This document shows positions 8,642 to 16,934 of a DNA stretch of 64,000 nt, one piece after another. Numbering within the stretch: the first letter of the stretch is position 1; every line of letters starts with the position of its first letter. The notes beneath the pieces were generated by a model. It had not been told where the DNA came from, did no database searches, and saw nothing but the letters and a program-made list of their open reading frames with translations. The translations under genes and the position numbers were made by a program. Origin of the DNA: Solwaraspora sp. WMMD406 (lineage in GTDB: Bacteria; Actinomycetota; Actinomycetes; Mycobacteriales; Micromonosporaceae); assembly GCF_029626025.1 (NCBI RefSeq), contig NZ_JARUBF010000001.1:1550001-1614000 (forward strand). Reading direction: 5' to 3'.

Positions 8642-9265
8642 TCACCGCCGTTGTCGGCCGTGGGTGCGGGGTTGGCGCCACATGGGCCATACCGGTGGTC
8701 CGTCGTCGGGCAGCCGCGGCGGGGTGGGGGTGGTGTCGTGGTAGCCGAGCCGTTGGTAGAGGCGTCGGGCGGCGTCGCTGGTGGCGACGAGGTGCACGGG
8801 GGTGCCGGCGGTGTCGCAGGTGGCGTGCCGGTGGGTGAGCAGAGCGGTGCCGACGCCTCGGTGTTGCCGGTCTGGGGTGACGCCGAGGTAAGCGAGGTAG
8901 GTGTGCGGCCGGTGTGGGGCGTGCCGGCGTAACAGGGCGGCGAGGCGGGCGAACCGTGGGGTGTGGGGGCCGGCGGCGCGGGCGAACCACGCGGAGTGGT
9001 GGGGGTCTGGGGTGTGGGCGAGGGTGTGGGGCAGCCAGATCGCGGCGCCGGTGTGGTCGTCGGTGGTGTGGACGGTGCCCGCCACGATGGCGTGGGTGAG
9101 GATCGCGGGACACAGCCGCTGGTATATGTGTCGGCGTTCGTCGGGGTCGGGGATCAGCCAGGCGGCGTCGGGGGTGCCGAGGAATGCGTCGACGAGCATC
9201 GCGGCGAGTGTGGGGATGTCGTGGCGGTCGGCGACGCGGATCGCAGTGGTGGGGGTGGTGGTCAC
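8642..9265 (-). CDS. GNAT-family N-acetyltransferase
   Basis: A 207-aa enzyme of the GNAT fold, expected to move an acetyl group from acetyl-CoA to an amine. The acetyl-CoA-binding motif A is seen as LGVTPDRQHRGVGTALL near residues 127-143, with the C-terminal RLYQRLGY block after it. The GTG start at 9265 overlaps the stop of the upstream permease gene by four bases (GTGA), and AAGGAG lies nine bases before it, so the two are translationally coupled. That coupling suggests the substrate may be what the permease carries; this is inference. Confidence 0.85.
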   Translation of the reverse strand: MTTTPTTAIRVADRHDIPTLAAMLVDAFLGTPDAAWLIPDPDERRHIYQRLCPAILTHAIVAGTVHTTDDHTGAAIWLPHTLAHTPDPHHSAWFARAAGPHTPRFARLAALLRRHAPHRPHTYLAYLGVTPDRQHRGVGTALLTHRHATCDTAGTPVHLVATSDAARRLYQRLGYHDTTPTPPRLPDDGPPVWPMWRQPRTHGRQRR

Positions 9266-10779
9266 CGGTGGATCTCCTTACGGGCGGTCGGGGTCGGATG
9301 GGTGGGTCGGGTGACGGCGTCGGCTCCCGCGCCGACGGTGGCCCACACGGCAGGCCGTGTCTGGTGGAGCACGGCCGCCCAGGCGAGGCCACATGTGATG
9401 GCGGCGGCGTAGAGGCCGGGTAGCAGCCACCGGGCCGGTGAGCCGGCGGGGGCGTTGAGGAGGTCACCGAATCCGATGAGGGTGCCGCCGAGGATGAACA
9501 CCAGCAGGTTGAGCGCCGTGCCGGGGGCGAGCGCGGTCGACCAGCGGCTCTCGCCTCGCCGGTGGTGGCGGAAGTACGCGAGGACGGCGAGGCTGGTCGC
9601 GGTCATCAGGATCAGCACGCCCAGGCCACCGGTGACGGTCAGCCAGAAGAACAGATGCACGATCGGATCCAGCCCCGCCAGGGCGTAGACCACGATGATC
9701 AGGCTGGCCACGCCGGTCTGGACCAGGGAGCCGAGCTTCGGCGCCCCGGTCCGACCGTGGGCGCGACCCAAACCAGCGGGGAGGACCTGTTCGCGGCCCA
9801 ACGCGAACAGGTAGCGGGCGACCAGGTTATGGAAGGCGAGCAGGGCGGCGAACAGACTCGTCACCAGCAGCAGCCGGCCGACGTCGATCACCAGGCGCGG
9901 GAGGTGGCCGTCGACCAGGGCGAACATCAACTCCGGGCCGTGCTGGACGGCCTCGTTGACGATGCGGTCGGGGCCGGCGGCGACCTGCATCGCCCACGCC
10001 GACCCCGCATACAACACGGCGGTGAGGGCGATGGCGGTGTAGGTGGCGCGGGCGACCGTACGGCGGGGGTCGCGGGTCTCCTCCGAGAGCACGGTGGTGG
10101 CCTCGACCCCGACGTAGCCGGCGATCCCGCCGACGAGGATCGCCGCCATCCCCGGCACCGCCAGCTGCGCCGGCTCCAACCCGTGCAGTGACAGCGTCCC
10201 GCCGGCCGGGTTGGTGGCCATGACAATGTCGAAGACCACCACGACGGTGATCTCCGCGATCAGCAGCACACCCAGGACTCGGCCGTTGAGGTCGACCCGC
10301 GCCAGCCCGAGAACCGCGACCGCCAGCCAGGCTCCGAGGGCCCACACCCACCACGGGACGCTGACACCGGCCACCGCCGACGCGGCGGCGGCCGCGACGA
10401 CACCGAAGGCCCCGTACAGGCCGATCTGCATCAGGTTGTAGGCGACGACCGCGACGAACGCCGCCGCCACCCCGCAGGCTGGTCCGAGACCGTGCGCGAT
10501 GTAGGAGTACATCGACCCGGCGTTGACGACATGGCGGCTCATGGCGACGTAGCCGACCGCGAACACCACCATCACGGTGGCGGTCGCCGCGTAGGCGACC
10601 GGCACCCCGGTCAGGCCGGTCACCGCGTACGCGGTCGGCACCGCTGACGCGACCACCGTCATCGGCGCAGCGGCGGCAAGGACGAAGAACACCACCTGCG
10701 GCACCCCGAGCCGGGACCTGGCCAGGGCGGCGGCGACACCACCCCGACGCGGACGCGGCACACCACGCGAAACAGACAC
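9262..10779 (-). CDS. APC-family amino acid/amine permease
   Basis: A 505-aa integral membrane protein with about 12 hydrophobic helices, of the amino acid-polyamine-organocation superfamily. The first helix begins after LGVPQVVFFVLAAAAPMTVV, and the consensus GGIAGYVGVEATTVLSEETR of the family lies at about residues 215-235. The start is GTG 10779 with AGGAG seven bases upstream. It is the first gene of a pair with the GNAT gene (4-base overlap). The substrate cannot be told from sequence. Confidence 0.88.
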   Translation of the reverse strand: MSVSRGVPRPRRGGVAAALARSRLGVPQVVFFVLAAAAPMTVVASAVPTAYAVTGLTGVPVAYAATATVMVVFAVGYVAMSRHVVNAGSMYSYIAHGLGPACGVAAAFVAVVAYNLMQIGLYGAFGVVAAAAASAVAGVSVPWWVWALGAWLAVAVLGLARVDLNGRVLGVLLIAEITVVVVFDIVMATNPAGGTLSLHGLEPAQLAVPGMAAILVGGIAGYVGVEATTVLSEETRDPRRTVARATYTAIALTAVLYAGSAWAMQVAAGPDRIVNEAVQHGPELMFALVDGHLPRLVIDVGRLLLVTSLFAALLAFHNLVARYLFALGREQVLPAGLGRAHGRTGAPKLGSLVQTGVASLIIVVYALAGLDPIVHLFFWLTVTGGLGVLILMTATSLAVLAYFRHHRRGESRWSTALAPGTALNLLVFILGGTLIGFGDLLNAPAGSPARWLLPGLYAAAITCGLAWAAVLHQTRPAVWATVGAGADAVTRPTHPTPTARKEIHR

Positions 10780-10863
10780 AACGATCTCCTGACAAAGACA
10801 ACGAGAAGGGATGCGGAGACAGGGCGGGCGTCTGGGTAGACGCCCGAACCGGGCTGGTGGTGG

Positions 10864-11547
10864 TCAGGTCCGGCCACCCAGCACGGCCCGGCCGACCGCC
10901 GCCGCCAGCTCGACCAGCAGCACGTCGACCTGCGCCGGCACCGGACCGACCAGCCGGTCGAGACGCTGCCGCGCCTGCGGACCACCGTCGAGGAACCGGC
11001 CCTCGACACCGACAGCGGTACACAACCGCGCCAAGGCACTGTCGAACACGTCCAGCGGCTCACCACGACGGACGTGGGTCGACAACCGGGCCCACGGCCA
11101 CGCCGCCACGTTCATGTCCGCCGGCTCCCACACCGTCCTGGTCGTCATCAGCCGCCGGACCCGCACCGGCCGCACCACACCGGCATCGGCCAACCGCTGA
11201 CCCACCGCCGGCACCGACACATCAGCGAGAACCTCGATCCAGACCGGAACCGGCTGACCCGGCTCAGCCGCTACCCACGCAGCGACCTGCCCCTCGAACC
11301 CGGCCACCCGCACCCCAGGCTGCGGGCAGTCCAGCCGCCCAGACGCCGTCACCACCAGCACACCCGCCGAGACCAGGTCCGCCAACACAGCGGCAGCCAC
11401 CCCGAATCCGGCGATCCGCGGCGCCAGACGCAACTGACCCGACACGTCATGGTGCGCCATCAGGAAGAAATCGTCCGCCAACAGCTGACGATCAACCGGC
11501 AACGACAACACCGACCGCCAATGGGTTCCGGAGTGGTAGACGGTCAT
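10864..11547 (-). CDS. GPP34 (GOLPH3-like) family protein
   Basis: The 227-aa protein opens with SLPVDRQLLADDFFLMAHHD, followed by a SGQLRLAPRIAGFGVAAAVLAD block, the pattern of the GPP34 domain. In eukaryotes this fold binds phosphatidylinositol-4-phosphate; in actinobacteria it is common and its role is unknown. ATG 11547 overlaps by four bases the stop of a short upstream frame (ATGA). An upstream in-frame ATG at 11568 is possible. The gene lies 84 bases upstream of the permease on the same strand, so one leftward transcript is likely. Confidence 0.75.
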   Translation of the reverse strand: MTVYHSGTHWRSVLSLPVDRQLLADDFFLMAHHDVSGQLRLAPRIAGFGVAAAVLADLVSAGVLVVTASGRLDCPQPGVRVAGFEGQVAAWVAAEPGQPVPVWIEVLADVSVPAVGQRLADAGVVRPVRVRRLMTTRTVWEPADMNVAAWPWARLSTHVRRGEPLDVFDSALARLCTAVGVEGRFLDGGPQARQRLDRLVGPVPAQVDVLLVELAAAVGRAVLGGRT

Positions 11548-11696
11548 CGCGGGTGCCGTCCTGTCCACGATGCGAACGGCTGGTGCGACGCGGCTCGTCG
11601 GTCGCGCAGATCCAGGGCCGGTCGGTGGGGGTTCGGCTTGGTCGCGCAGGCTGGGGAGGCAGCGAGGGCGATCTGCAGCCCGTTAGGTGGCAACAT
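11544..11696 (-). CDS. Possible 50-aa leader-like ORF coupled to the GPP34 gene
   Basis: The frame starts at ATG 11696, has an AAGGGGAAG purine run just before it, and ends in a TGA that overlaps the ATG of the GPP34 gene (ATGA). The peptide begins MLPPNGLQIALAASPA and ends SWTGRHPR, with no recognised family. Coupling and the ribosome-binding site are the only support. Confidence 0.35.
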   Translation of the reverse strand: MLPPNGLQIALAASPACATKPNPHRPALDLRDRRAASHQPFASWTGRHPR

Positions 11697-11727
11697 GACT
11701 TCCCCTTCGACTGGTGCGGCGTGGTGG

Positions 11728-11767
11728 GCCTGCCGTGCCGGTGACGGGGGGCACCGGCACGGCAGGC
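11728..11767. terminator. Strong hairpin, 16-bp perfect stem
   Basis: The arm 11728-11743 pairs perfectly with 11752-11767 around an 8-base G-rich loop. No T-tract follows, as is common for actinobacterial terminators. It lies 31 bases upstream of the small ORF that precedes the GPP34 gene, so it could also be a leader attenuator of that leftward transcript. Confidence 0.55.
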
Positions 11768-12554
11768 TGCTTCGTGCGGGCGAGTCTCTCGTCGACGAGC
11801 AACCTCCGTGACGCTTCCGGCCACAGGCTCGGAAGGACACCTCGTCAGCTGACTTCGAGCAGACCTAGCGAGCGGCATCGGCTCCAAGTGAAAGCGGTCA
11901 TCCAGCAGGTCGTACAGACATGACAGCCACAAGCGACAGTGAAGGAATAGGCGGGGTTGAGCCGGTGGGTGGGCCTCTGTCAAATCGCGAACCCGTGCGC
12001 GGCTCGGCCTGCCAGCTACGACGGGGGTAGACGTGCGCCTGTTCATGTGATGAATCACGACGCAGAGTCGCCCAGGAACTCACGGGGCGGAGTGTCGGCT
12101 GAAGGCAACCTAGGGCACAACCCAGGCAGAGTTACGCTCGGGAACTCGCCTGTATCGTTTAGCGGCTATGTCACTCTTGGCTGTTGCGGCCGGGTGACAG
12201 GGTGATCAATCCGATGGACCTGCCGATTCACCCACTGCACGTGCGATCGGTCTCGGCCTTTCGTACTGGAGCAAGATCGACCGACTGACGGATTCCCGGA
12301 GCGTACCTGCAGCTCCCCGTCCTTGACCGCCCAGCCAGCGGAGTGACAGGAAGGTGTTGAGCACGGACGACCACCACGCTCCTTTGCTGTCACGGTTCTC
12401 TGTCACATCTGGCCGACAGGTGCGCCGATCGGTTGTGCTGGATCTACCGCCTAATCCTGACGGTCTGGATCCAGATGGGATAGGTCAGGCTGAGCTGAGG
12501 CGGAGACTCGGGCAAATGTTGCGCGGGCCAAACCACATCGCGAGGAGGTTGTCA
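11768..12554. other. Gene-poor region upstream of the lanthipeptide-like cluster
   Basis: About 790 bases without a convincing gene; GC is lower than in the flanks. It must hold the promoter for the rightward lan genes, but I cannot place one with confidence. A frame opens from GTG 12354 and reads into the precursor gene in the same frame (67 extra codons), yet its start lacks a spaced ribosome-binding site and the peptide resembles nothing known. Confidence 0.5.
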
Positions 12555-12692
12555 ATGGAAACACTGTCCAACGTGCCGACGGATCAGACCACAGATCTGG
12601 AACCGGTCCTGGATCTGGCTGTGGTAACGATTGGGGAGTCGCCACAGTCGAACGACGAGACGCCGACCTACACCTGCACCGACGGCAAGTAA
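12555..12692 (+). CDS. Putative class I lanthipeptide precursor peptide (45 aa)
   Basis: ATG 12555 follows a strong GAGGAGG site at ideal spacing. The 45-residue peptide has an acidic leader with the segment LEPVLDLAVVTIGES, similar to the LDLD-type or FxLD-type recognition boxes of actinobacterial class I lanthipeptide leaders. The C-terminus TPTYTCTDGK has a single Cys (C41) among Thr residues 36, 38, 40 and 42, so at most one (methyl)lanthionine ring is possible. It is followed by a hairpin and then by lanB and lanC. A FxLD-family assignment is plausible but not exact. No GG or other clear protease site is visible. The role as precursor is inferred from position and the leader motif. Confidence 0.7.
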   Translation: METLSNVPTDQTTDLEPVLDLAVVTIGESPQSNDETPTYTCTDGK

Positions 12693-12702
12693 CCGATCAA
12701 CG

Positions 12703-12745
12703 CGTCTCGCGGTGGCCAGGCAGTCGGCCGGGCCACCGCGAGACG
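12703..12745 (+). terminator. Attenuator-like hairpin between precursor and lanB
   Basis: The 15-bp arm at 12703-12717 pairs perfectly with 12731-12745 around a 13-base loop. It lies 10 bases after the precursor stop and ends before the lanB ribosome-binding site. Such hairpins in lantibiotic operons reduce read-through so that precursor is made in excess over modification enzymes. Confidence 0.7.
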
Positions 12746-12760
12746 TTGAGGAGGCGGATT

Positions 12761-15730
12761 GTGTTTGTCATGCCGAGGATCGCGATGGTTCGGGCGCCGC
12801 TGGCACCGGTGACGGCTCGATCATCGGGGCATTCAGGCGGGGCGGTGGACCCGGTGTTGCGGGAGGCGATCGCGGTCGCTAGCCCGGATCTGGACGCTGC
12901 GATGGAGCTTTCCGACGGCGAGGACCACGCTGATGCGAGGCGTACCGCGTTGGCGGTCGCGGGCTATTCGGCGCGAATGACTTTCCGCGCGACTCCGTTC
13001 GGCCTGTTTTCCGGGGTCACCGCCGCCGGAATCGGAGGCCCTTGGGCACGTGCCCTGTGTGGCGAGGCGCACCAGACGCGAACGCTGCCAGATGGCGGAT
13101 GGCTAGTCGCACTCATGGCGCGCCTGCACCGAGATCTCTCTGTTGTCTCAGGGCTGTACGTGTCGGTTAACCCAACACTGCGGAAACGGGGCGGCCGATT
13201 GGTGCTGCAGCGTTGGCACCAGCCTGACGGCCGGGCATCGTCGCAACTGCAGGAGGTGTCAATCGGCGCTGTCGGTCCAGCGGCTGACGTGTTGCACGCT
13301 GCGGATCAAGAAGTCGCTGTTGCCCGGTTGCTTGCCGAGGCTTCAGGTCCTGACTTGGATTCGGGCTTGCTTATCGTTTCAGAGCTCCTGAAGGCTGGGT
13401 TTCTGCACAGCGAGCTGACCAGGGCTGTCAATCATCGAGATTCGTTACGGGAGATCGAGGGTATACTACAAAGGGTTGCCTCGCCGATCGCGAACGAAGT
13501 CCGTGAGGTTGCGCGCCTTGCACGCGAGTATGACAAACGTTCGCTAGGTAGCGGGCTACCGGCGTTCCGGGCATTGACGCAGCAGATGCAGTTGGTGGCA
13601 GCGGCGCGACACCAGGTATGCGTCGACACGCGACTCGACGCCGAGATTCGCCTACCGCGCGCCGTCGGCGAAGAGGTGCGACATGTCGCAGGACTGTTGT
13701 GGCGACTGAGAGTATACAGTGAACATCCACTGGCTGATTTCCACCAGGATTTTGTCGACCGTTATGGGTTCGATCGGGCGGTACCCGTACTGGACGTACT
13801 TGATGAGTATCGTGGCCTCGGCCTTCCAGTAGGATACGCGGCCGGCCGGCCGCTGCAGTCGTCTCAGTCGCCGGTTCATACCGTACGCGATGGGCAAATG
13901 TTTGCACTGTGGGCTAGGACGGCAGGGCGGGGCGCGGCTCAGGTTTTCTTGGACGAGGATGTTGCTCAGGATTGGTGGGAGGGTTTTCCCCTTTCCGAGG
14001 AGTCGCCTCAGTCGTGCGATTTGTTCGCCAGGCTGGCTGCACGCGATATCTGGGCGATGGCTCGCGGCGACTTTACGTTAGTGGAGCCCTGGTTCAACGA
14101 AGCTCCTGCGACGGCGGGATTTGCCCGATTTCTGGATCTGATTCCAGAGGCGACTACGGCGCTGCAGGAGACTGTCAGGTCGGATCGCACCGGGGATGCG
14201 GGAAGCTGTTTTGCGGAGGTTCAGTTCAGCCCGCTGCAGCCGCGTCTGACCAACGTGATGCGCGCAGGTGGCAGATCGGGGCGGCAGATCTGTGTCGACC
14301 GGGCACCTATAGCGCCCGGTGACATCGCAGTGCGAGATCTGTCGGTGTTCTCTGACGGACGTCGCCTGCACGTGCAGACACAAAACGGTGAGCGCCTGGT
14401 TCCTGTCGCCGGTCATGGCCTCGGACGCAGACATGCACCCGCCGTGGCGCGGTTTCTACTCGAGATTGGGCATAGGCCGCGTCCCCACGGCTGGCAGTGG
14501 GGCAGGCCGCTACAGGAGTACGCCCCGTTTCTGCCACGAGTCTCGGCTGGCCGTAGCGTTTTGGCACCGGCGAGTTGGCTCCTGCCTGCGGCGGTGATAC
14601 AGGCAGCCGGAGACGCGGCGCAATGGCAGTCAGCGCTCGATCGATGGCGGCGCGAGGCCGACCTGCCTGACCGGGTGGAGGCCGGGGCCTCCGACATGCG
14701 CGTACCAGTGGATCTGACCTCTTCGGAGGGAGTCGGCCTGCTACGCAGAGAGGTCAACCTGCATGGGGTGACCAGGGTGCGGGAGGTACTCGATGTGCCT
14801 GATGGGTGGTTGCGCGGTCCAGACGGCTACCACGTGGCGGAGATTGTCGCACCTGTCGTTCCGACCGAACCGCATACGGTCAGCGGGCGGGCGTCGCCCT
14901 CCATTGTCCGGCCGGTGCGTCCCGCCGGGTCGGGGGAACATCTGCCCGGGGCTGGGCGATGGCTCTACGCGGTGCTGCCAGTTCCACATCGCAGCCAGGA
15001 CGATGTGCTCACCGTCCTGGCGAAGGACTTCGCTAGCCATCACCAGAGATGGTTCTTCGTCCGCTACCACGACCATGGCAGTCCATGTCTACGAATCAGG
15101 GTGCGAACGACGCGGGCCGGGCAGGGGACGGTGCTGGGCATGCTTGCCGACCAGGTCTGTCGGTTGCGCGAGGGTGGTCTTGCTGGTGGATTTCGGTTCG
15201 ACACCTACGATCCGGAGATCGAGCGGTACGGCGGCCCTGACCTGATTACGACGGCGGAGGAGCTCTTCTGCGCCGACACCGCCGCTGTTTTAGCGGACAT
15301 CAGCAGCGGGCGGAGCACCGTGGTGACAGCCGCGTTGTCAGTAGTCGGGCTCCTTCACATGCTTGCTCCGAGGGCAGAGGACCGGCGCTGGCTTTCCGGA
15401 ATCAAAGGTCAGCCTGGCCACCATCGAGCACGGGTACGCGCCTTGGCCGTGTCTGGGTTGGACGAATGGCTCGGGCCGGTTGCATCGCTGTGGCGGAGAC
15501 GACTCACCGTCGCCAGCCGCTATGGCAGCCAGCTCGGCCTACTGACGTCTGAGCGCCGCAACCATGTCGTCCGGAGCGTGATTCATATGCACTGCAACCG
15601 GCTGGTGGGCACTGAGCAAAGCATGGAGGCGCAAGTGCTGCGGCTGGCGCGAGACGCTATCGAGACCTGCGTGCGAACCGGGCGACCGTTGACTGCGGTG
15701 TTGGAGGGGCCGACGACATGCCAAGCCTGA
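12761..15730 (+). CDS. Lantibiotic dehydratase, full-length LanB
   Basis: A 989-aa protein expected to use glutamyl-tRNA to glutamylate and then eliminate Ser/Thr of the precursor, giving dehydroalanine and dehydrobutyrine. The N-terminal glutamylation domain carries RATPFGLFSGVTAAG near residues 76-90. The C-terminal elimination (SpaB_C, thiopeptide-type) domain starts near residue 735 (RWLYAVLPVPHRSQDD) with WFFVRYHDHG after it. Both halves sit in one chain, unlike split thiopeptide dehydratases. GTG 12761 is chosen because GAGGAGG lies six bases before it; the in-frame TTG at 12746 would place the site inside the gene. The 3' end overlaps lanC by 13 bases. Confidence 0.9.
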   Translation: MFVMPRIAMVRAPLAPVTARSSGHSGGAVDPVLREAIAVASPDLDAAMELSDGEDHADARRTALAVAGYSARMTFRATPFGLFSGVTAAGIGGPWARALCGEAHQTRTLPDGGWLVALMARLHRDLSVVSGLYVSVNPTLRKRGGRLVLQRWHQPDGRASSQLQEVSIGAVGPAADVLHAADQEVAVARLLAEASGPDLDSGLLIVSELLKAGFLHSELTRAVNHRDSLREIEGILQRVASPIANEVREVARLAREYDKRSLGSGLPAFRALTQQMQLVAAARHQVCVDTRLDAEIRLPRAVGEEVRHVAGLLWRLRVYSEHPLADFHQDFVDRYGFDRAVPVLDVLDEYRGLGLPVGYAAGRPLQSSQSPVHTVRDGQMFALWARTAGRGAAQVFLDEDVAQDWWEGFPLSEESPQSCDLFARLAARDIWAMARGDFTLVEPWFNEAPATAGFARFLDLIPEATTALQETVRSDRTGDAGSCFAEVQFSPLQPRLTNVMRAGGRSGRQICVDRAPIAPGDIAVRDLSVFSDGRRLHVQTQNGERLVPVAGHGLGRRHAPAVARFLLEIGHRPRPHGWQWGRPLQEYAPFLPRVSAGRSVLAPASWLLPAAVIQAAGDAAQWQSALDRWRREADLPDRVEAGASDMRVPVDLTSSEGVGLLRREVNLHGVTRVREVLDVPDGWLRGPDGYHVAEIVAPVVPTEPHTVSGRASPSIVRPVRPAGSGEHLPGAGRWLYAVLPVPHRSQDDVLTVLAKDFASHHQRWFFVRYHDHGSPCLRIRVRTTRAGQGTVLGMLADQVCRLREGGLAGGFRFDTYDPEIERYGGPDLITTAEELFCADTAAVLADISSGRSTVVTAALSVVGLLHMLAPRAEDRRWLSGIKGQPGHHRARVRALAVSGLDEWLGPVASLWRRRLTVASRYGSQLGLLTSERRNHVVRSVIHMHCNRLVGTEQSMEAQVLRLARDAIETCVRTGRPLTAVLEGPTTCQA

Positions 15731-16833
15731 CGACGCTCAGCGCGCAGACCGCGCTCGCGCTCGCGGACCGCCTAACAGATCACCGCCTCAGCTTCGACGC
15801 GATCGCCGATCACCTCGGGGTTGCCACCGTCCACGCGGCCACCCTGCCCTGGAGGCCTACGGCGGCTACCTACGCCAGGAGGCGGCTTGAATCGGCAGCC
15901 CAAGCATTGCCGACGGTGGTCCCCGCTGGCGCCTGGTCCGGGCTGGGCGCACTGCTGTTCGCCCACGGCGCTCTCGCCGCCGCCACCGGCCGCCGGACCA
16001 CGACATACCGGCAAGGGCTCGATCGGCTTACCCGACACGCTCGCGAGTTGGTCACCCGTTACGAGCGCCAACCTGCGGACGTCACCCAACGTGACATCGA
16101 TCTGATCTCAGGGATCACCGGCGTCGGCCGGTTGCTGCTCGACTCTGGGGACTGCCTCACACAGCCGTTACGGGAGATCCTCACCTTCCTTGTCCGCGTC
16201 GTCCACAGAGTACGTGCAGATTTGGGCATGGCGCATGGCATGACGGGGCCGCTGGCGCTACTCGCACTATCCCACGCACGAGGAGTGACCGTATCGGGAC
16301 AAAGCGATACCATCGCTGCGCTCGCGCGATGGCTTCGGACACACCGTCGAGACGATGGGCTCTGGCCCGCCACGGTCTTCGAATGCCCGATGGACACCAA
16401 ACCGGCCGTACCGGGATGGTGTTACGGCAACGCCGGCATCAGCCGCGCGCTTACCCTCGCTGGACGGGCCCTTGCCGACCAGCAGTTGATCGACGACGGC
16501 GTCGCTGCACTCACCGTATTGGCTGAACCCGACGCGTCGATTCCGCCCTTCGCGGGGTCAACGCTCTGCCACGGACGAGCCGGTCTGCTGATGGTCGTCT
16601 GCCGTACCATGGTTGATCACCGGTCTCCTGCCCTCGATGCGTTGGCCGGCCGCCTCGCAGCGGAGATCATCGACGACCTCGCCTCTACCGACGCAGCGCC
16701 TGCTGGCCACGCCGCCGCCGAGATCCGCTCCACTCAACTACTCACCGGTACGGCCGGAATTGCGCTGGCCCTGCTGCAGTACGCATACCCGGACCAACCC
16801 GTCGCCTGGGACCGGTCGTTGCTTCTCTGCTAG
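15718..16833 (+). CDS. Lanthionine synthetase C family cyclase (LanC)
   Basis: A 371-aa zinc enzyme that adds Cys thiols to dehydrated residues to close lanthionine rings. Zinc ligands are visible as WCYGNAG (C235) and LCHGRAG (C284, H285); the conserved histidine of MAHGMTGPLA is H173. Length and repeats fit stand-alone LanC. ATG 15718 overlaps the end of lanB by 13 bases, so the two are coupled. No ABC exporter, peptidase or immunity protein follows; the next gene, 101 bases on, is a dnaE copy. Confidence 0.9.
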   Translation: MPSLTTLSAQTALALADRLTDHRLSFDAIADHLGVATVHAATLPWRPTAATYARRRLESAAQALPTVVPAGAWSGLGALLFAHGALAAATGRRTTTYRQGLDRLTRHARELVTRYERQPADVTQRDIDLISGITGVGRLLLDSGDCLTQPLREILTFLVRVVHRVRADLGMAHGMTGPLALLALSHARGVTVSGQSDTIAALARWLRTHRRDDGLWPATVFECPMDTKPAVPGWCYGNAGISRALTLAGRALADQQLIDDGVAALTVLAEPDASIPPFAGSTLCHGRAGLLMVVCRTMVDHRSPALDALAGRLAAEIIDDLASTDAAPAGHAAAEIRSTQLLTGTAGIALALLQYAYPDQPVAWDRSLLLC

Positions 16834-16842
16834 CCCGGGTCG

Positions 16843-16879
16843 CCGTCGGCGGGTCCGCCGCAATCCGGCGAGCCGACGG
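16843..16879 (+). terminator. Hairpin after lanC
   Basis: Arms at 16843-16850 and 16872-16879 pair over 8 bp, with further partial pairing inside. It lies 10 bases after the lanC stop and upstream of a possible -10 (GATAGT, 16881-16886) for dnaE, which suggests that dnaE has its own promoter. Confidence 0.4.
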
Positions 16880-16934
16880 GGATAGTGTGCTCTCTCGGCC
16901 ACCGCACGGCGTCGCTAGCTAAGGGGTCTTAGCC

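Noticed and set aside
12206-12406. A 66-codon minus-strand frame upstream of the lan genes.
   Set aside because: No family, no supported start, and it covers the region expected to hold the lan promoter.
12354-12554. In-frame upstream extension of the precursor gene that would give a 112-residue product.
   Set aside because: The upstream GTG has its purine run directly against it, while ATG 12555 has an ideal GAGGAGG. The extension contains no leader-like motif. It stays a minor alternative.
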